Shown: positions 37,768-49,938 of the stretch, piece after piece
How the letters are laid out: each line of letters starts with the position of its first letter
Numbering within the stretch: position 1 is the first letter of the stretch
Source of the DNA: Atherinomorus stipes
Taxonomy: Eukaryota > Chordata > Actinopteri > Atheriniformes > Atherinidae
Reading direction: 5' to 3'
Length of the DNA: 64,000 bases
Assembly (NCBI GenBank): GCA_023101725.1
Contig: JALJCO010013744.1
Coordinates: forward strand, 558,001-622,000
Program-made: the position numbers and the translations under genes
The notes under the pieces: generated by a model
Databases searched by the model: none
What the model was told of the DNA's origin: nothing
The model's input: only the letters and a program-made list of their open reading frames with translations

Positions 37768-38883
37768 TCACACAGCAGTGGGGGGGTGCCCCCCGTTACG
37801 ACCATTCAGGGTCAGCTTTCGGATGGAGCGCGTCCTGAACGAACCCTCCGGATGGAAAGAATCGGGCTTGTCTTCGCAACGGAACACCATGAGGAAGCCG
37901 TTCCTGTAGTTCTTATTCATCCATCCGTACAAAAGAGGGTTGGTAAAAGTTGAGCACATTGCCACAATATGGAACACCGTGTATATGAGTTTATACTCCT
38001 TGAATCTGAGCACCAGATCCAGATCGCTGGCCAGCTGGAACACATGAAAAGGCAGCCAACAGGTAGCGAACACCACCACCACCAGTGCCAGCATCTTTGT
38101 GGTCTTTTTACGTCGATTGATGCTGTCGTTACGGCTGGACGGGCTGACGTGATTCTTCAGTTTGACCCATATGCATATGTAAGCATAGCTGATGATGGCT
38201 AAGGGAATAATGTACTGTAGGAGAAGCATTAAGAGGCTGTAGATGACCCCATCCCTGTTGGTCTCGTTAGGCCACTTCTCAGAGCAGACAGCGATGCGCA
38301 GGTTGATTGAGGAGATCTCTAAGTTGCTGTACTCTCTAAAGATAGCCAAGGGTGCTGCCAATACAGCAGACATTGTCCAGGTGAACGCCATGATGAGAAA
38401 GCTGGAGCGCCAAGTCAGACGCCGACCCAGGTGGAAGACGATGCAGCGGTATCGCTCCAGAGCTATGACAGTCAGGGTCAGGATAGACACGTGCACGCTC
38501 AGGGCCTGAGCAAAGGGCACCATGTGGCACAACACGGCCCCAAACTTCCACTCATCCAGCAGAGTGTAAACCAGTGTGAAGGGCAGGCAGAGAGTGTTCA
38601 CAAGAAGGTCTGCCAGAGCCAGATTGGCTATGAAGAAGTTGGTCACCGTCCGCATGTTTCTGTAGCGAATAATCATGTAAATGACGAGAGAATTTCCCAG
38701 CAGCCCCAGCAGGATGATGAAGGAATAAGCTGTAATCAAGGTGATCTGGACTCCAAGGTGCTTGGTGATGTCTTTGTGGAAACCAGGTGGGTGTAAACCC
38801 ATGCTGTCATTAACCAGAAAGGAGGGATCGGTTTCACCGGCCTCCCCCTCTCCTGTGCTGTTGGACATGTCTGGTGGGCTCAT
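37768..38883 (-). CDS. npy7r: Neuropeptide Y receptor, Y2 subfamily, probably Y7
   Basis: One intronless coding block of 371 aa (class A GPCR). The N-terminus has glycosylation-type NST and NDS sites. TM1 carries GNSLVIYMI, TM2 NFFIANLALADLLVNTLCLPF, and the TM3 end ALERYRCIVFH (ERY instead of DRY). ECL2 has VCSEKWP, the third loop KLKNHVSP...RRKKTTKML, TM6 FATCWLPFH, and TM7 NPLLYGWMNKNYR. A likely palmitoylated Cys sits at FRCED. Many blocks match Y2 (TVTNFFIANLA, CLPFTL, KLKNHVSP, EYKLI.TVFHI.AMCSTF.NPLLYGWMN), but the sequence differs enough that the Y2-sister Y7 fits better, and the 5q-type synteny supports Y7. Start taken at MSPPDMSNST because a CTCAG acceptor at 38922-38923 cuts off the earlier in-frame ATG (38943). 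Y2 group receptors couple to Gi and bind NPY/PYY. Confidence 0.88.
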   Translation of the reverse strand: MSPPDMSNSTGEGEAGETDPSFLVNDSMGLHPPGFHKDITKHLGVQITLITAYSFIILLGLLGNSLVIYMIIRYRNMRTVTNFFIANLALADLLVNTLCLPFTLVYTLLDEWKFGAVLCHMVPFAQALSVHVSILTLTVIALERYRCIVFHLGRRLTWRSSFLIMAFTWTMSAVLAAPLAIFREYSNLEISSINLRIAVCSEKWPNETNRDGVIYSLLMLLLQYIIPLAIISYAYICIWVKLKNHVSPSSRNDSINRRKKTTKMLALVVVVFATCWLPFHVFQLASDLDLVLRFKEYKLIYTVFHIVAMCSTFTNPLLYGWMNKNYRNGFLMVFRCEDKPDSFHPEGSFRTRSIRKLTLNGRNGGHPPTAV

Positions 38884-38922
38884 TTTACTGGAAGATCTTA
38901 GATATCGAGGCTGTGCCAACAC

Positions 38923-40251
38923 CTGAGTGGAGAAAACACACAAAACAAAAGAGTTGTTGGCAAAAATCTATACAGAATGTCAATTTAAACAATGAAGAGG
39001 GATTAAAGTAGAAGGTGAAAGCATTTGAGTTTTTGGTGATTATGTATTTCTCATTTTACTTTCCCATTCACAACTCCTAAAACACCTAATCTGCATTTCC
39101 TGTCAGTGAAAGCATCGTGGGATACACACCAGTCCCTTGCTTAACCAGAAGGGGTTTAACACACTCCAGTATACCTATTATCTTCTAAACAACAACTCCC
39201 GGTGGGAGTACTGAGTGCAGGTGAAGAGGACCTGACGGTTGAATACTGCCAAGCATCCCACCTCAGAGGTATCAATCTGAATCTCTCTGGCCTTGAATTC
39301 TATTTTTTTCTGTCTCTTCTGTTACACTTTCCATTTATTCCCTCCATGACAAACAACAACACCCTTTGTCAATCTTAGAAATGAACAGGACGCTCCTGCT
39401 TGTGTAAAAGCCAAACTGCTGCAGATTCAAACTCATTTGCTTTGTTTTCACCGTAAGTTCTCCTTTCGCTCAGGGTTTTTGCTTAATCAAACCTTGAAAT
39501 TACATAAACAATATGCAATTATTTACCAGGAAGGAGTATAGCTTGCATTGCAGATGCCACATCAGTATTTAAGCTCTGGTATTTAACTCACGAGAAACAG
39601 TGCAATCAAAAAGATAAGAAAATTCTCTGATGCATGAAGTCAAATTATTATAATAACAGCTCAGTTATTGCTTTGAAGAGTTTCATGTCCTGAAAAGAAA
39701 GGAAAATGAAATCCAGGTAGCGTGACAATGAGAGATAACAACTGATAGAAAATCAGCTCTCTTTGTACAGGAGTGCTTCACACTCAAGCAAAATCAGACC
39801 ACGTCACTGCTTCCAGCTTGTTATACTGAAAACAGCTTTATTTCACTGCACAGGTAGATTTTCTGTTTGTTTACCACATGCAATCTTTTTTTCTGTCTTT
39901 AGGAGCACCTGTGCCATCATTAACACTAAAGGAAAATGATAGCAGAAGCAATAAGGAGGAGTCAGCCAGTTTAAAGCTGGATCATTAGAGCTGCAGGCTG
40001 GTCACGTACACAGGGTGCACAACAAACAGAAAAATCTGTGGCATAATATTCAGCATTTCAGTAAAATGAAAAAAAGGGTTCACTTTCTTGTTATTTTTGT
40101 TCATTTAATGGCAAGAAGCTCCTGCTGAATATTGATTGTGCGCATGTGAAACCTGCTGGTAACAGTTCTGTATCCTTATCAAGCAGATGATCCTCCTCAA
40201 GCTCAGGAGGATCACTTAAAAAATCAAAAGCACCCTGGTTTTAGGGAACTC

Positions 40252-40316
<65 letters not shown>

Positions 40317-41558
40317 CATAAATATAAAGTGGAGACTTGTTATTTTGTTTCTCCTTGCAGGTTTGAATTCCCTGAACACATTCCCGTGGTTAACACTTAG
40401 TTCTTGAAGTTTTCTTTCTGGGAGAAAGGACTGAGACAAACCAGGACACAATTTAGTTAGATGCAACCTCTTCGGTGACAGACACTGGCTTCTCTGGGGA
40501 TTCGGTTTACAAAGTTAGAAGGACAGTGTCTGACAGAGCTTATTTCCACAATTTTGCCCACATATTGCTTCAATATTTGAAAAGGAGCAGTGAATTTGTT
40601 GATACAATATCATAAGCTTGTGACATGAATCATAAAGAAGACCATAGTCTTTTCAGCTGATTTAAATGATAATGATGATGATGAATGTTTAAGTGTGAGC
40701 ACATTCTTGTAGCCGCATAATTCCCTGAAATAATATTAATTGCTAATTTAAAACAAAACACACACACACACACACACAACATTGGGGCCCCTGTATGAGT
40801 AAAAAAAAACAAACAAACAAAAAACAGAATTAAATAAATACATTTTCTCATCGCATGTCATGAAATGACTCCCAGGACAACTCAAATCCCATGGGCACCA
40901 GAGAAAATGTGGCCATGACCACTGAAGCGTTGCCGTTCCAGTAACCCAGAGAGCATGCACGCCCTGCCTGAACCCCCTGTCACTATAGCGCGAGCACAAC
41001 TACACAGCAGCATGAGCTGGAGATTTATCAGGAAGGCTGCAGACTTTACAGAGCACTTGTAATTTGTCAAGAACCCCCCCCCCGGATCGGATATGGCTTG
41101 GCCACAAAGTCAGATCATATCATACACCTGCTGGAGTAAGAACCCGCATCCTCACTGGATTCTAGCAAAGCTCTGCCGTCAGATTTTAATGAGGCAATTC
41201 ACTGCTAATCAGGGATGTATTGATGCGTAATTTGTCCCCATTTATTGGATTTATTCAGTGGTGCACATTAACATCTGAGTTATCAAAGCTTATTCAGCAG
41301 ACCAGACAGGTGCAAAACGTTTGTTTCCAGAACATATACCCGGCACGTTATTTGGATACTTGATCATCCTACCTTTAGAAGGTTTTATCTTATCCAAATT
41401 ACGCACATGTAACAGTTCCAGTAGCTACAGGTTACGCAGTTGCATAAGAACACAGAAATTAATATTTTGCACCTTCGGGTTACTTTCTGTCACAAAACTA
41501 GACTCGCACTATCAATTAAAAGTCTGTAAGAACGCCATCCGCATATCAATGAACTCAC
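38923..41558 (-). other. Inferred 5' UTR intron of the NPY receptor gene
   Basis: Bounded by the acceptor before 38922 and a strong donor (AAAG|GTGAGTTC) at 41559/41558. Apart from (AT)n at 40255-40312 and (CA)n at 40761-40779, nothing recognisable is seen in it. Confidence 0.55.
40255..40312. repeat. (AT)n microsatellite
   Basis: About 58 bases of uninterrupted AT dinucleotides. Confidence 0.95.
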
Positions 41559-41770
41559 CTTTCCCCTTATATCTCCTTTGGAAAGCGAGTCTTCACTCGA
41601 GAGTGGCATGAAACAAGTGGGAAAAATCCTGAAGCTCCTCCCAGGCTGTGGTGCGCATCTTGTGCCTCCACAGTGCGTTCCTGACACTGATCAACCGGAT
41701 TCAGTGCGAGTGTCCACATCTGTGCCAGGGATCGACGCTGAGACCTGCGCAAAGACTGCGCCTTATATTT
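41559..41770 (-). promoter_or_regulatory. npy7r: Likely TATA promoter and noncoding exon 1 of the NPY receptor gene
   Basis: On the minus strand AAATATAAGG (TATAA at 41763-41767) is followed by about 200 bases of GC-richer sequence ending in AAAG|GTGAGTTC, a near-consensus donor. Transcription would begin near 41735. The exon contains short upstream open frames (for example from ATGTGGACACTCG) that stop before the splice site. The linkage to the coding exon is inference from splice-site quality and position only. Confidence 0.5.
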
Positions 41771-41780
41771 GGAAAGTGGG

Positions 41781-43680
41781 GCATCGTGTCGTCCTCAGAT
41801 AATGGCATTAATGTCATTTTAAAATAGATAATGTAGCTTCAATAGCCAGCGCAGACGTCACATCGGCAGCTTCATCATTTATTGCAACCTTTTCCACTTT
41901 TTCTCCTTAGAGCTCCACATTTCTCCCTCTCGTCCTTGTGCGTAGTGTTGAATGAACTTTGGAACAATTCAGGGCTGTAAAGCGAATCCTCATCATGTTT
42001 TATTTGATTGCCCTCATCCTTCCCACCTCTGTTGTCAATTCTGTTCTGAGATGAGCGCTTAAAAGTGCTCTGGCACATTTTCTTGCGCTGCAAGCAATTT
42101 AGGTTAAAACCATAAAACCATAGTCAGATTAATATGATTTGAATGGAAGGTGAAAGAAAATGGAAAAATACTCATGAGTTTATTTCATTAAGCTCCTAAG
42201 GCGATCCAAAGTGGGTAAAAAGTCTTTGCAGAATACGTTATGCATGCATTGATAAATGATTGAATCATTAGATAGACTTTGGTGGTTAATTGCAAGAAAG
42301 GATTTTGGGTTAAGTGTCTTCTTTATTTGAATGATTTTTTTAAATAAATGAGGTTATACAAGTGGATGCTTAGAGCCATTTTATCTGAAGAAGTTTAAAG
42401 TCGTGTGAAAAAGAAAAATTGACAGTCTCAATGATGATTTTCATAAATTGTTAGAGGTAAAAAATGTCCAAGTGCAATGAGAGCCATCTCCAAGGAAACA
42501 TGTACAAGATCATGCAAGTAACCCTGAAATAAGTGGGAGTTAGTGTCTTGAAAAGCATCTTATTATGATATATTAGAACTGACTGGCTACTTGCCACCCA
42601 GAGGCTATTTAAGATTTGTTCACTTTCATAGTTACAGTAGAAAAACATTTCAATTATCTTCTGCTTAAGGATATTTTATACACTTTTGTCTCCCGTGAGG
42701 CTTTTTTTTCTGTATTTTCCCCTGAGCTGTTTAGAGTTGCTCAAGTTTATTGTTCAGACAGCACCACCAGCACCACTTATGACATCCTTGGATCTTCTCA
42801 CCCTCTGCCTCAGCAGTGGAGATTACCCTTATTGATTTGGGAAAGCTGCCACTAGGCCTCAGTCTATTCTTTCGATAATGAGAGCCACCCCCGGGCTTGC
42901 ACACGCTGCGGGTCACTCAGCAGTCAAGCCGGAGAGTTCTCGCAGGTTGTGAAGAGTCGGAAGGAGATTTTACTGTGTGGCACTGCAGAAAAGTTCTGAT
43001 TAGTTTCACTTCAGCCATTTGATCCACAGGGATCTTTTCTCTTTCATTAAATTACTTGGGTTTGCAGCAACTGTGGCATTGCAGAGGCTGAGTGTGAACC
43101 CTTTAGACTTTCTGCATAAATCTCTTTTAAAAGGTCATCATATTTTCACATTTACTCTAAAATTGGGTGAAAAAAAAATAGACAAGACTAAAATATCATA
43201 CTTTGTCCTTCATTATGCTGAAGAGAATGACACAAGATTTCATATCTATGAGTGGCAAGGTGATGTAAAACTCACCAGTGATACCCTGTTGCAATACCTG
43301 CAGCTTAATGCTTCCAGTCACACTTGATCAGCCGTGCACATCAGCTTAGAGAAATTTTACCAATCCCTCTGTACAGCCTAGTCTCACCAGGAATTGTGAA
43401 ATAGAAATTTTTGTCCACACATCCAATACTTAGTAGTTTCACAATCCAGGCTTAAAGTTTTTGAGATGACAACATTTTGGTAAACAGTTTTGTGTGGAGA
43501 GTAGTGTTCCATCACGTGACAAGAACTGCCACCACACGGGGCAACACACATGTTTTCTAACCCTGACTGGGTATTTTTTGAACATCTACACCTGTGGTTG
43601 AGTTATTAACTCCTTACTATAACAATCTGAATGAGAACAAAATAGAAAAGGAAGTTTATTGATTATTGTTTGATGTGGAT
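41781..43680. other. Gene-free stretch
   Basis: Both strands were read for exons with family-like sequence and for repeats. Only short meaningless frames were seen. Confidence 0.5.
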
Positions 43681-43684
43681 CCTC

Positions 43685-43815
43685 ATTAGCAACAGCTCAG
43701 GGCTGCTGCAGTCCTTGCAGGGGTCCAAGTAAATATTCATTCACAAAAATTACAGTGATACAAAATCCATCTGTGCAAATACACACAATAAAAAAAAAAA
43801 AAAAAAAAAAAATCA
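43685..43815. repeat. Interspersed repeat 3' end with A-tail
   Basis: TTATTGTTTGATGTGGATCC, CTGCTGCAGTCCTTGCAGGGGTCC and an A-run (43790-43812) preceded by AATAA. The TTGTTTGATGTGGATCCcCATTAGC-type block is a familiar teleost dispersed repeat. The poly-A suggests a retroelement-like end. Confidence 0.45.
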
Positions 43816-44406
43816 AATGATTCCCACACATGAAATAATCACAAAATCAGAAAAAGTAGAAGGACAGTGGAAAAGACAAACACCAAAGGGTTTATTACCA
43901 CTAGCTAATTCAGTTTTGTCATGTGGCAATGGAGGCAACAGCGAATAAAATTTCCTGATTAATTGTGTATGGTTTATAGCTAATTGTAGCTAAAATTGTA
44001 ACTCTATTAGTTGTAAACTGTGTTTTTATTCATGTGTACATCACCTTGGTTATCCTTGTTGCATTCTTAAATGTTCTTTATACAGTATCTAAAGTTTCTT
44101 AACTTTATTTTAAAACAATGAATTATTTAAAAATAATAAAAAATAAGATAATAAAATAATAAAATAAGATAAAGCAAAAGAGAAGAGAAGAACAAAAAAA
44201 AAATCATTAAATTAAAATCATACCTAACAGCAAAGCAACGTCAACAAAATAAGAGGAAAAATGATTTCTATCTTCCCCTTCTCTTCTTCTCCTTTTTTTG
44301 GTCTTTCCCATTTTCTTACTTTCCATTTGACTGTTGTGGTCTGAAAAGGAGCAAGTATAAGTAAAAAACGTTTTGAAGCCTACTTCTTATGACTACTGTT
44401 TATAAA

Positions 44407-44955
44407 CAGGGTTCCCATTCTTTTCAAAGCAGCGACGAAGACGAGATGAAGCAAATGCAAAGCAGACATGAAGCAGCAATGAAGCAGCGATGAAGCAGCG
44501 ATGAAGCAGCGATGAAGCAGCGATGAAGCAGCGACGAAGCAGAGACTAAGCAGAGACTAAGCAGAGACTAAGCAGTGACGAAGTAGCGACAAAGCAGAGA
44601 CGAAGCAGAGAAAAAGCAGACGCAAAGCAGACACAAAGCAACGACGAAGCAGCAAAGAAGCAGACACGAAGCAGTCACGAAGCAGATGCAAAGCAGACGC
44701 AAAGCAGACGCAAAGCAGCAATGAAGCAGCAACGAAGCAGCAATGAAGCAGAGAAGAAGCCGCAATGAGGTGACAACGAGGCGGCCACAAAGCAGACACG
44801 AAGCAGCAACAAAGCAAAAGTAGGAAAAATAATTTTCCAGGACAACTCATGCTTTTCCAGGACACTTTACTCTTTTTCTCATTTTCCATGTCTTATCCAT
44901 GACTGGAAAAATGTTCAATCATTTTCCAGGTTTTCCAGGATAAATGGGAACCCTG
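44407..44955. mobile_element. MITE with CAGGGTTCCCAT ends carrying a minisatellite
   Basis: CAGGGTTCCCATTC at the left and ATGGGAACCCTG at the right are inverted repeats. Subterminal TTTTCCAGG words occur on the right (CATTTTCCAGGTTTTCCAGG). Target duplication is unclear (ATAAA on both sides). Most of the interior is the GAAGCAG minisatellite. Confidence 0.75.
44440..44815. repeat. GAAGCAG-based minisatellite
   Basis: About 375 bases are built from GAAGCAGCGAT, GACGAAGCAGA, AAGCAGACGC and similar units of 9-12 bases. The minus strand therefore stays open for 110 codons (LL/CF/AS-rich), which is a repeat artefact rather than a gene. Confidence 0.9.
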
Positions 44956-44984
44956 ATAAATTAAAAGGGTGTACTTCTACTTGT

Positions 44985-45130
44985 GGCAAGGTACACAATG
45001 GAGAGCCCAGGCGGGATTCAATCCCCAGACTCCCAGGTGAGAGTCAAGCGTGCTTACCGGTCAGCCAAAGGGATATCCCTGTGGCCAAGTAGCCAGGGTG
45101 CATGATCACTCGGGGGCATGGTGACAGGAC
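44985..45130. repeat. Possible tRNA-derived SINE remnant
   Basis: GGCGGGATTCAATCCCCAGACTCCCAGGTG..AGCGTGCTTACCGGTCAGCC resembles a reverse tRNA B-box/A-box arrangement. Only the head is visible. Confidence 0.35.
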
Positions 45131-45396
45131 CCCACACTGTCACATGCTGTAAAGGAACATCCAGTGTTCAATGTATTACACAGCAGTATTTTGGAAGTAA
45201 GAAAATAAAGTAAAAATATTGTCTGCACCCAATCAATAACAAGCAATTCAGAGTAAGAAATTCATGTTGAACCAACAAAAAAAAACCCAACAAAAACAAA
45301 ATACAGGATGAGTCAGAATGTTTCCATTCAATATAAGTTGATGTCAAGTTGAAATGGTATGGTATTGTATGTGGATGTTCAATATTGTCTTTTTTA

Positions 45397-45960
45397 CCGA
45401 TATCCAATGTTGTCCAACTCTTAAATTCCGATATCTGATATCAACTGACACCTATATATGCAGAGAACTGTGAGGTTGCATCTCTGATATTTTGAGAAAT
45501 TCAACTAGATTCTGCTCCGAGAGCATAGATCCCATAAAGCCTTAATAAAGCCAGAGGATTTAATTTGGGTATCTGGCTGCCAGATATCAGATACTAGCAG
45601 GTATTAGCCAACATGTTTCTAATTATAATGTTTCTGACAACTTGGTAACTTAACCAGCAACTTAAAACCAGACATATGATTAAGCAGCTTCAAAGCAAGT
45701 CAGTGTGTAGCAGCAGCAGCAGCTGCACATTAGTCACATGACTAAAAGGAATGCTGGGATATGAAGTTCTTCCAGAATACCAGGGACATTTTAACATGCT
45801 GGACCGCTGCTAATGGAATGAAATCTCCTGAGATTTCATGAATCTCGTGAGATTTCATTAGTAAAAAATATTGGTTCGAAACAACCGATACCAATATTTT
45901 CCGATAACATTTTCATGCCAATATCAGCTGATAATATCGGTAGGCCGATTACATCCCCTA
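45397..45960. mobile_element. Diverged MITE of the 'CCGATAT' class
   Basis: The left side has TTTTTACCGATATCCAATGTTG and CCGATATCTGATATCAACTG. The right side has AACAACCGATACCAATATTTTCC and CTGATAATATCGGTAGG. It contains GAGATTTCATTAGTAAAA, shared with the 126-bp unit at 26640-27160, so the families are related. Confidence 0.5.
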
Positions 45961-46246
45961 GTATGCTATGCTATGCTATGCTATGCTATGGTATACTATG
46001 CTGTGGTATGCTATGGTACTGTATGGTCTGGTATGTATGGTATGGTATGCTATGCTATGGTATGCTATGGTATGCTATGTATGGTATCAATCAATCAATC
46101 AATCAAACTTTATTTATATAGCACTTTTCATACAAATAAAATGCAACATAAAGTGCTTACAGTAACAAAAATAAAGACAATAAAAAAACATGAAACCCCT
46201 GTCCCTCCCACCCCCACAAAAAGACCACACATACATGAGCACGCAT

Positions 46247-46282
<36 letters not shown>

Positions 46283-46350
46283 CACCCAGTAAGAATTATA
46301 TGGTATGGTGTTTTATGCTATTCTATGGTATGCTATGCTATGCTATGGTA
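45961..46350. repeat. TATGC/TATGG pentanucleotide microsatellite split by an inserted repeat
   Basis: Units of GCTATGCTATG/GGTATG run from 45961 to 46086 and resume at about 46297-46350. Between them lies a dispersed repeat beginning (CAAT)n followed by ACTTTATTTATATAGCACTTTTCATAC and ending in (AC)n at 46249-46280. Confidence 0.85.
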
Positions 46351-46439
46351 AAATATACCAAATTATACAATCTGTCATTGCATCATATTAACTTAAACAC
46401 TTCTTCATATAAACCCCTCACACAGGTCTTTTCACAACA

Positions 46440-48780
46440 TTTTTATGAGACTAAGGTCAGGACTTCAACTTCTTTGCAAAACATTACTGCATCAACTTTC
46501 TCATTTGGTCTGTAAACAGTGTCTTACCCAGCCATCTAACCTGTTCTGCAGGGTCAAAATACAAACACCAACACGCATATTGTGCCAAGGAAAAGGCACA
46601 ACAGGGCACATTAGCAGCTGCCCCAAGGCGCTTGGGGAAGGATGCTATCACTAGAGTCACGACCAGGCACTGAAGATGGTTTCTGAGTCCATCTGTGGCA
46701 CCATCAACCAGAGGAAACGCCTCCAACCATTTTAAGTAGCCAAATAAAAGTCATATGAGTGGGAGAACATCACAATCCTCAACCAAAAGCTTGAGTGGTC
46801 CTGATTGGCACATGACTGGCAGATGAGGGTGGACCTGTATATCTTAGATTCCCAAAAGTCCTCACAGAGACAAGCCTTCAGTCCAGACATTGTTTTGTTT
46901 TCTGAAAAGTCCATGCGGGTCGTCAAACTTGAGCTAACAGTGCCCTGAGAAGAGAGGATGGAAGAGGATCGCGGGAGGAGAGAGGGGAATATACAAAGAT
47001 GATACAAGATTGCCATGGCCGGGAGCTGTGTGCTCAGTGTTTGCCGATTGGCTTTGTGGGAAGATAAGTGTGCAAGGCCTGCAGTCTTCTAGGAATCACT
47101 GGAGTGCTGAAAAGAAAAGCCTATAGAGGAGTTTCAGAGGCTGCAGAGAAGGCCTGTGGATGAGACAGGATAAGCAGTGGGTTGTGGACACAGGTTGGGA
47201 ATTGATCAGTCCCAGACGAGTCGTCTGGGTGAGGGGGTCCAAACTTGAAAGGCAAAAACTCCCTGACCCCATACTTTACTGAAAATGTGTCCATGTGCAT
47301 TGAGAAATGAATGCAAACCAATCTATTTCACTTTCTTCTTCTTTAGAAGAGAAACATGATGAAAAACAACTGTATAAAACTGTAAAATAACCATGATGTG
47401 CCACATTGATTTAGAGAAATATTTAAAATAATTTTCTGAAGTCTTCCTCAGCAACAGTTACTGTAAAGACTCAAGCTATGAGAATCTGGTGCGACCTGAT
47501 GGAAAGATGTGTGTACTGCGCTGCTCTTCTGCTTCTGTATAGCCAATCACCTTGGTCTACCAGATAAGAAAAGGCAAACTCCTCCAGGAAAAACACATAC
47601 TGCAGGTCAGAAATGAGCAAAACAATCACTGATCGTGTCAGCCTGACTTAAAATGCCTCAGCATTCATCAAAACAGCTTCATGACACAGGTCAATATTGA
47701 CAACTTATTTAAAAATGCGCTTCCACCTACACTAGTCCATGTAATCAAGCTGTGAGGCTAATTGAGGAGTGGTGAAGCTTTGCTCTACACAAACAAAAGG
47801 TTAGTATATTACAGACGTTACAAATACAGATCCTGACTGGCTTACGATAACAACATGTTGCTCACTTTTATGATTTTTTTTTTTGTCTTAATTTCCGCTT
47901 GGAGCAGCGGCAACTGTTGAATTTCCCTTAATTGATAAGGGTAATTCAAGGGAAAAAAGTATTCTGATTGTGATTAAATGTGACTAAACTGAATCAGAAA
48001 CTATATAAGTTGTTCCACTAGAGACAATAATAATAGCACACTGGGCCACTGTTAGTCTAGTCAGTAGTCACACTGGTCCCTCTGACCCCGCATAAAGCTT
48101 TTGGGACTCTAATCACTGCCTGATACATTTTATTTAAGCTTTCAAAAATCTGCAAATCCTGCTAGTAGACAGTGAGGAAATACTCCCATGAGGCAAACCA
48201 GTAGCTGGGAATCTTATTGACTGTACAAATTGGAGTGTTTTTGAAACTACAACTGGCAACCTAAGCTAACTTTGACACCTTATGCTAGCTTCTGTGAGAA
48301 TAGGTGTGTTGAATTACACACTGTTTATTCAACAAAAACAAGCAGTGGCTAATGGAGGTGCTTTTAGGATAAAAATAAAATCAGGCTGATGAATTAATGC
48401 AATATGATGAAGGTTTGAAGGGACACATTTATACCCATCACCCTCCTCAAACCAGTGGCAGCAGTCTCCATCACCCCACCAGCGCTCTCCTTGCCCTCAC
48501 TTCCTGATACTCAGACACTCATGATCAGGTAAAAGGATGTAAACTGGGTCTTATACAGAAATGAAACAGAATCTGAGGCAGATCCTGGATTCATGGAGCT
48601 GTTTGAAATCCTATCCTGCTTCAAAACACTCAAATTCAATTAAGAAAAACTTTACTCATCCTCATATCGGTGATTTAGAATTCACACATAACAGTATTAA
48701 CCAAAAAAACAAAACTGTAAAATAGAGAATAAATAAGTGGAAAATGCTAGTCTCTATAAATGAGAGAGCAGACTATCCTT
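46440..48780. other. Gene-free stretch
   Basis: No family-like exon was recognised on either strand. Short frames at 46445-46726 and 47121-47321 show no domain and no plausible splice context. Confidence 0.45.
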
Positions 48781-49310
48781 TTCCATTTCATGCACCTATC
48801 ACTTCTGGTTGAGAAGTTGTAACCTTGGCACAAAGGTTGCCCTTCTCTCACTTCTGCAGCAAAGTCTTTGTCCTGATGGGAAACACTCGAACTGAGTGAA
48901 AAGCAGATGTGAGCTGTCCTCCAAGATCCTACGAGCAGATTTTACTGTCTGCTCATTACACAGGGCTGGCAGTGCTCGAATAGGACCATTGATAATTTTG
49001 AACACACTTTGGTCACATTCATGAGATGATTGTGGTCCTGGGTGTTAAAAGAGAAGAAGCAGCATGTAAGGGAGAATGTAACAATACTCTCAATGAAAGA
49101 GTAATGAAGTGTAGTCAGGATTTTTGTACACAAAGTGACTTGAGTTTCCTCTATAAACATTGCCTCTGATGGCACTTTTAGAGAATTGTCTGTAAAAAGC
49201 TATCAAAGATAGTACGGTATTTGTATTCCTGTAAGATTTCCACCAGCTGTCCCTCAACTATCATTTCAGTCCCAGAGAAACCATTATAGGATTGAATGGT
49301 AACGAACCTG
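48780..49310 (-). mobile_element. Fragment of a non-LTR retrotransposon (reverse transcriptase C-terminal end)
   Basis: On the minus strand, LTTLHYSFIESIVTFSLTC and DHNHLMNVTKVCSK are followed, after a frame break, by the pattern ARRILEDSSHLLFTQFECFPSGQR and LLNQK-stop. This is the usual C-terminal tail of fish LINE ORF2 proteins (SFIESILTFSLTCW, KIVKVCSKI, ILEDSSHPL, LPSGRRY, LLN). It is frameshifted and truncated. Sequence to about 49935 and again from 50430 to 50700 has a similar texture and may belong to an older LINE interrupted by the next element. Confidence 0.7.
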
Positions 49311-49938
49311 TTGACCATTGACAGAACTTCTTGGTTTTAGTCACCTCTTCAGTTTGTAGGTGGTATGCTATTAAGTGGGTTTTCCTTCATTGATGGCTCC
49401 AGCCCCTCTTCTTCGTCCATGCTGGGTTTTGACTTGCCTGAGGCATTTACTTAGTTCATCACTGGGGAATCTTTGTTCTTTCATCCTGAATGATGTTAAG
49501 CCCCTGGCCTCCATCCATATAGTGTGCAGTATCAGGGTGCTGGACTTGGTGTGAAATTTATTCATACATTGTGAGGAGCGTTCTTGTAGTCAATCCAGGT
49601 GGTGCATAGATTTATGTCTGATCTTAGAGGCTTATGCAATGGTTTTGTCACTCAGTAGCTGGTGCTGAACTCCTCTGGTGTTATTTCCAATTCCCTTCTC
49701 AGCCCTACTCATGTATTAAGCCTTGTGCCAATCTATTCTATTTGCTGTGATACCTGACGGTAGTTCCCATGTTGAGAATAGGTAGGTCAATGACCGATAG
49801 CTGGGTGGCATTGCCCCTTTGGGTGAGGACTGTCTGACCTTGGGTTAGCTGGGGTGGAATCCATCTATTAGCAGCTGATGCATTCATTGGGTGGAGTTAA
49901 TTTCTTTATCCAGCTGATGTGTATTATGTCAGGGCTTG

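Noticed and set aside
38884..38943. Upstream in-frame ATG (38943) for the NPY receptor
   Set aside because: A good splice acceptor between it and MSPPDMSN means these codons are intron, and they do not resemble receptor N-termini.
44557..44889. 110-codon Leu/Cys/Ala-rich open frame
   Set aside because: A product of the GAAGCAG minisatellite read on the other strand.
45871..46515. 214-codon open frame
   Set aside because: Runs through the TATGC microsatellite and a dispersed repeat; the protein is Cys-Tyr-Ala-Met repeats.
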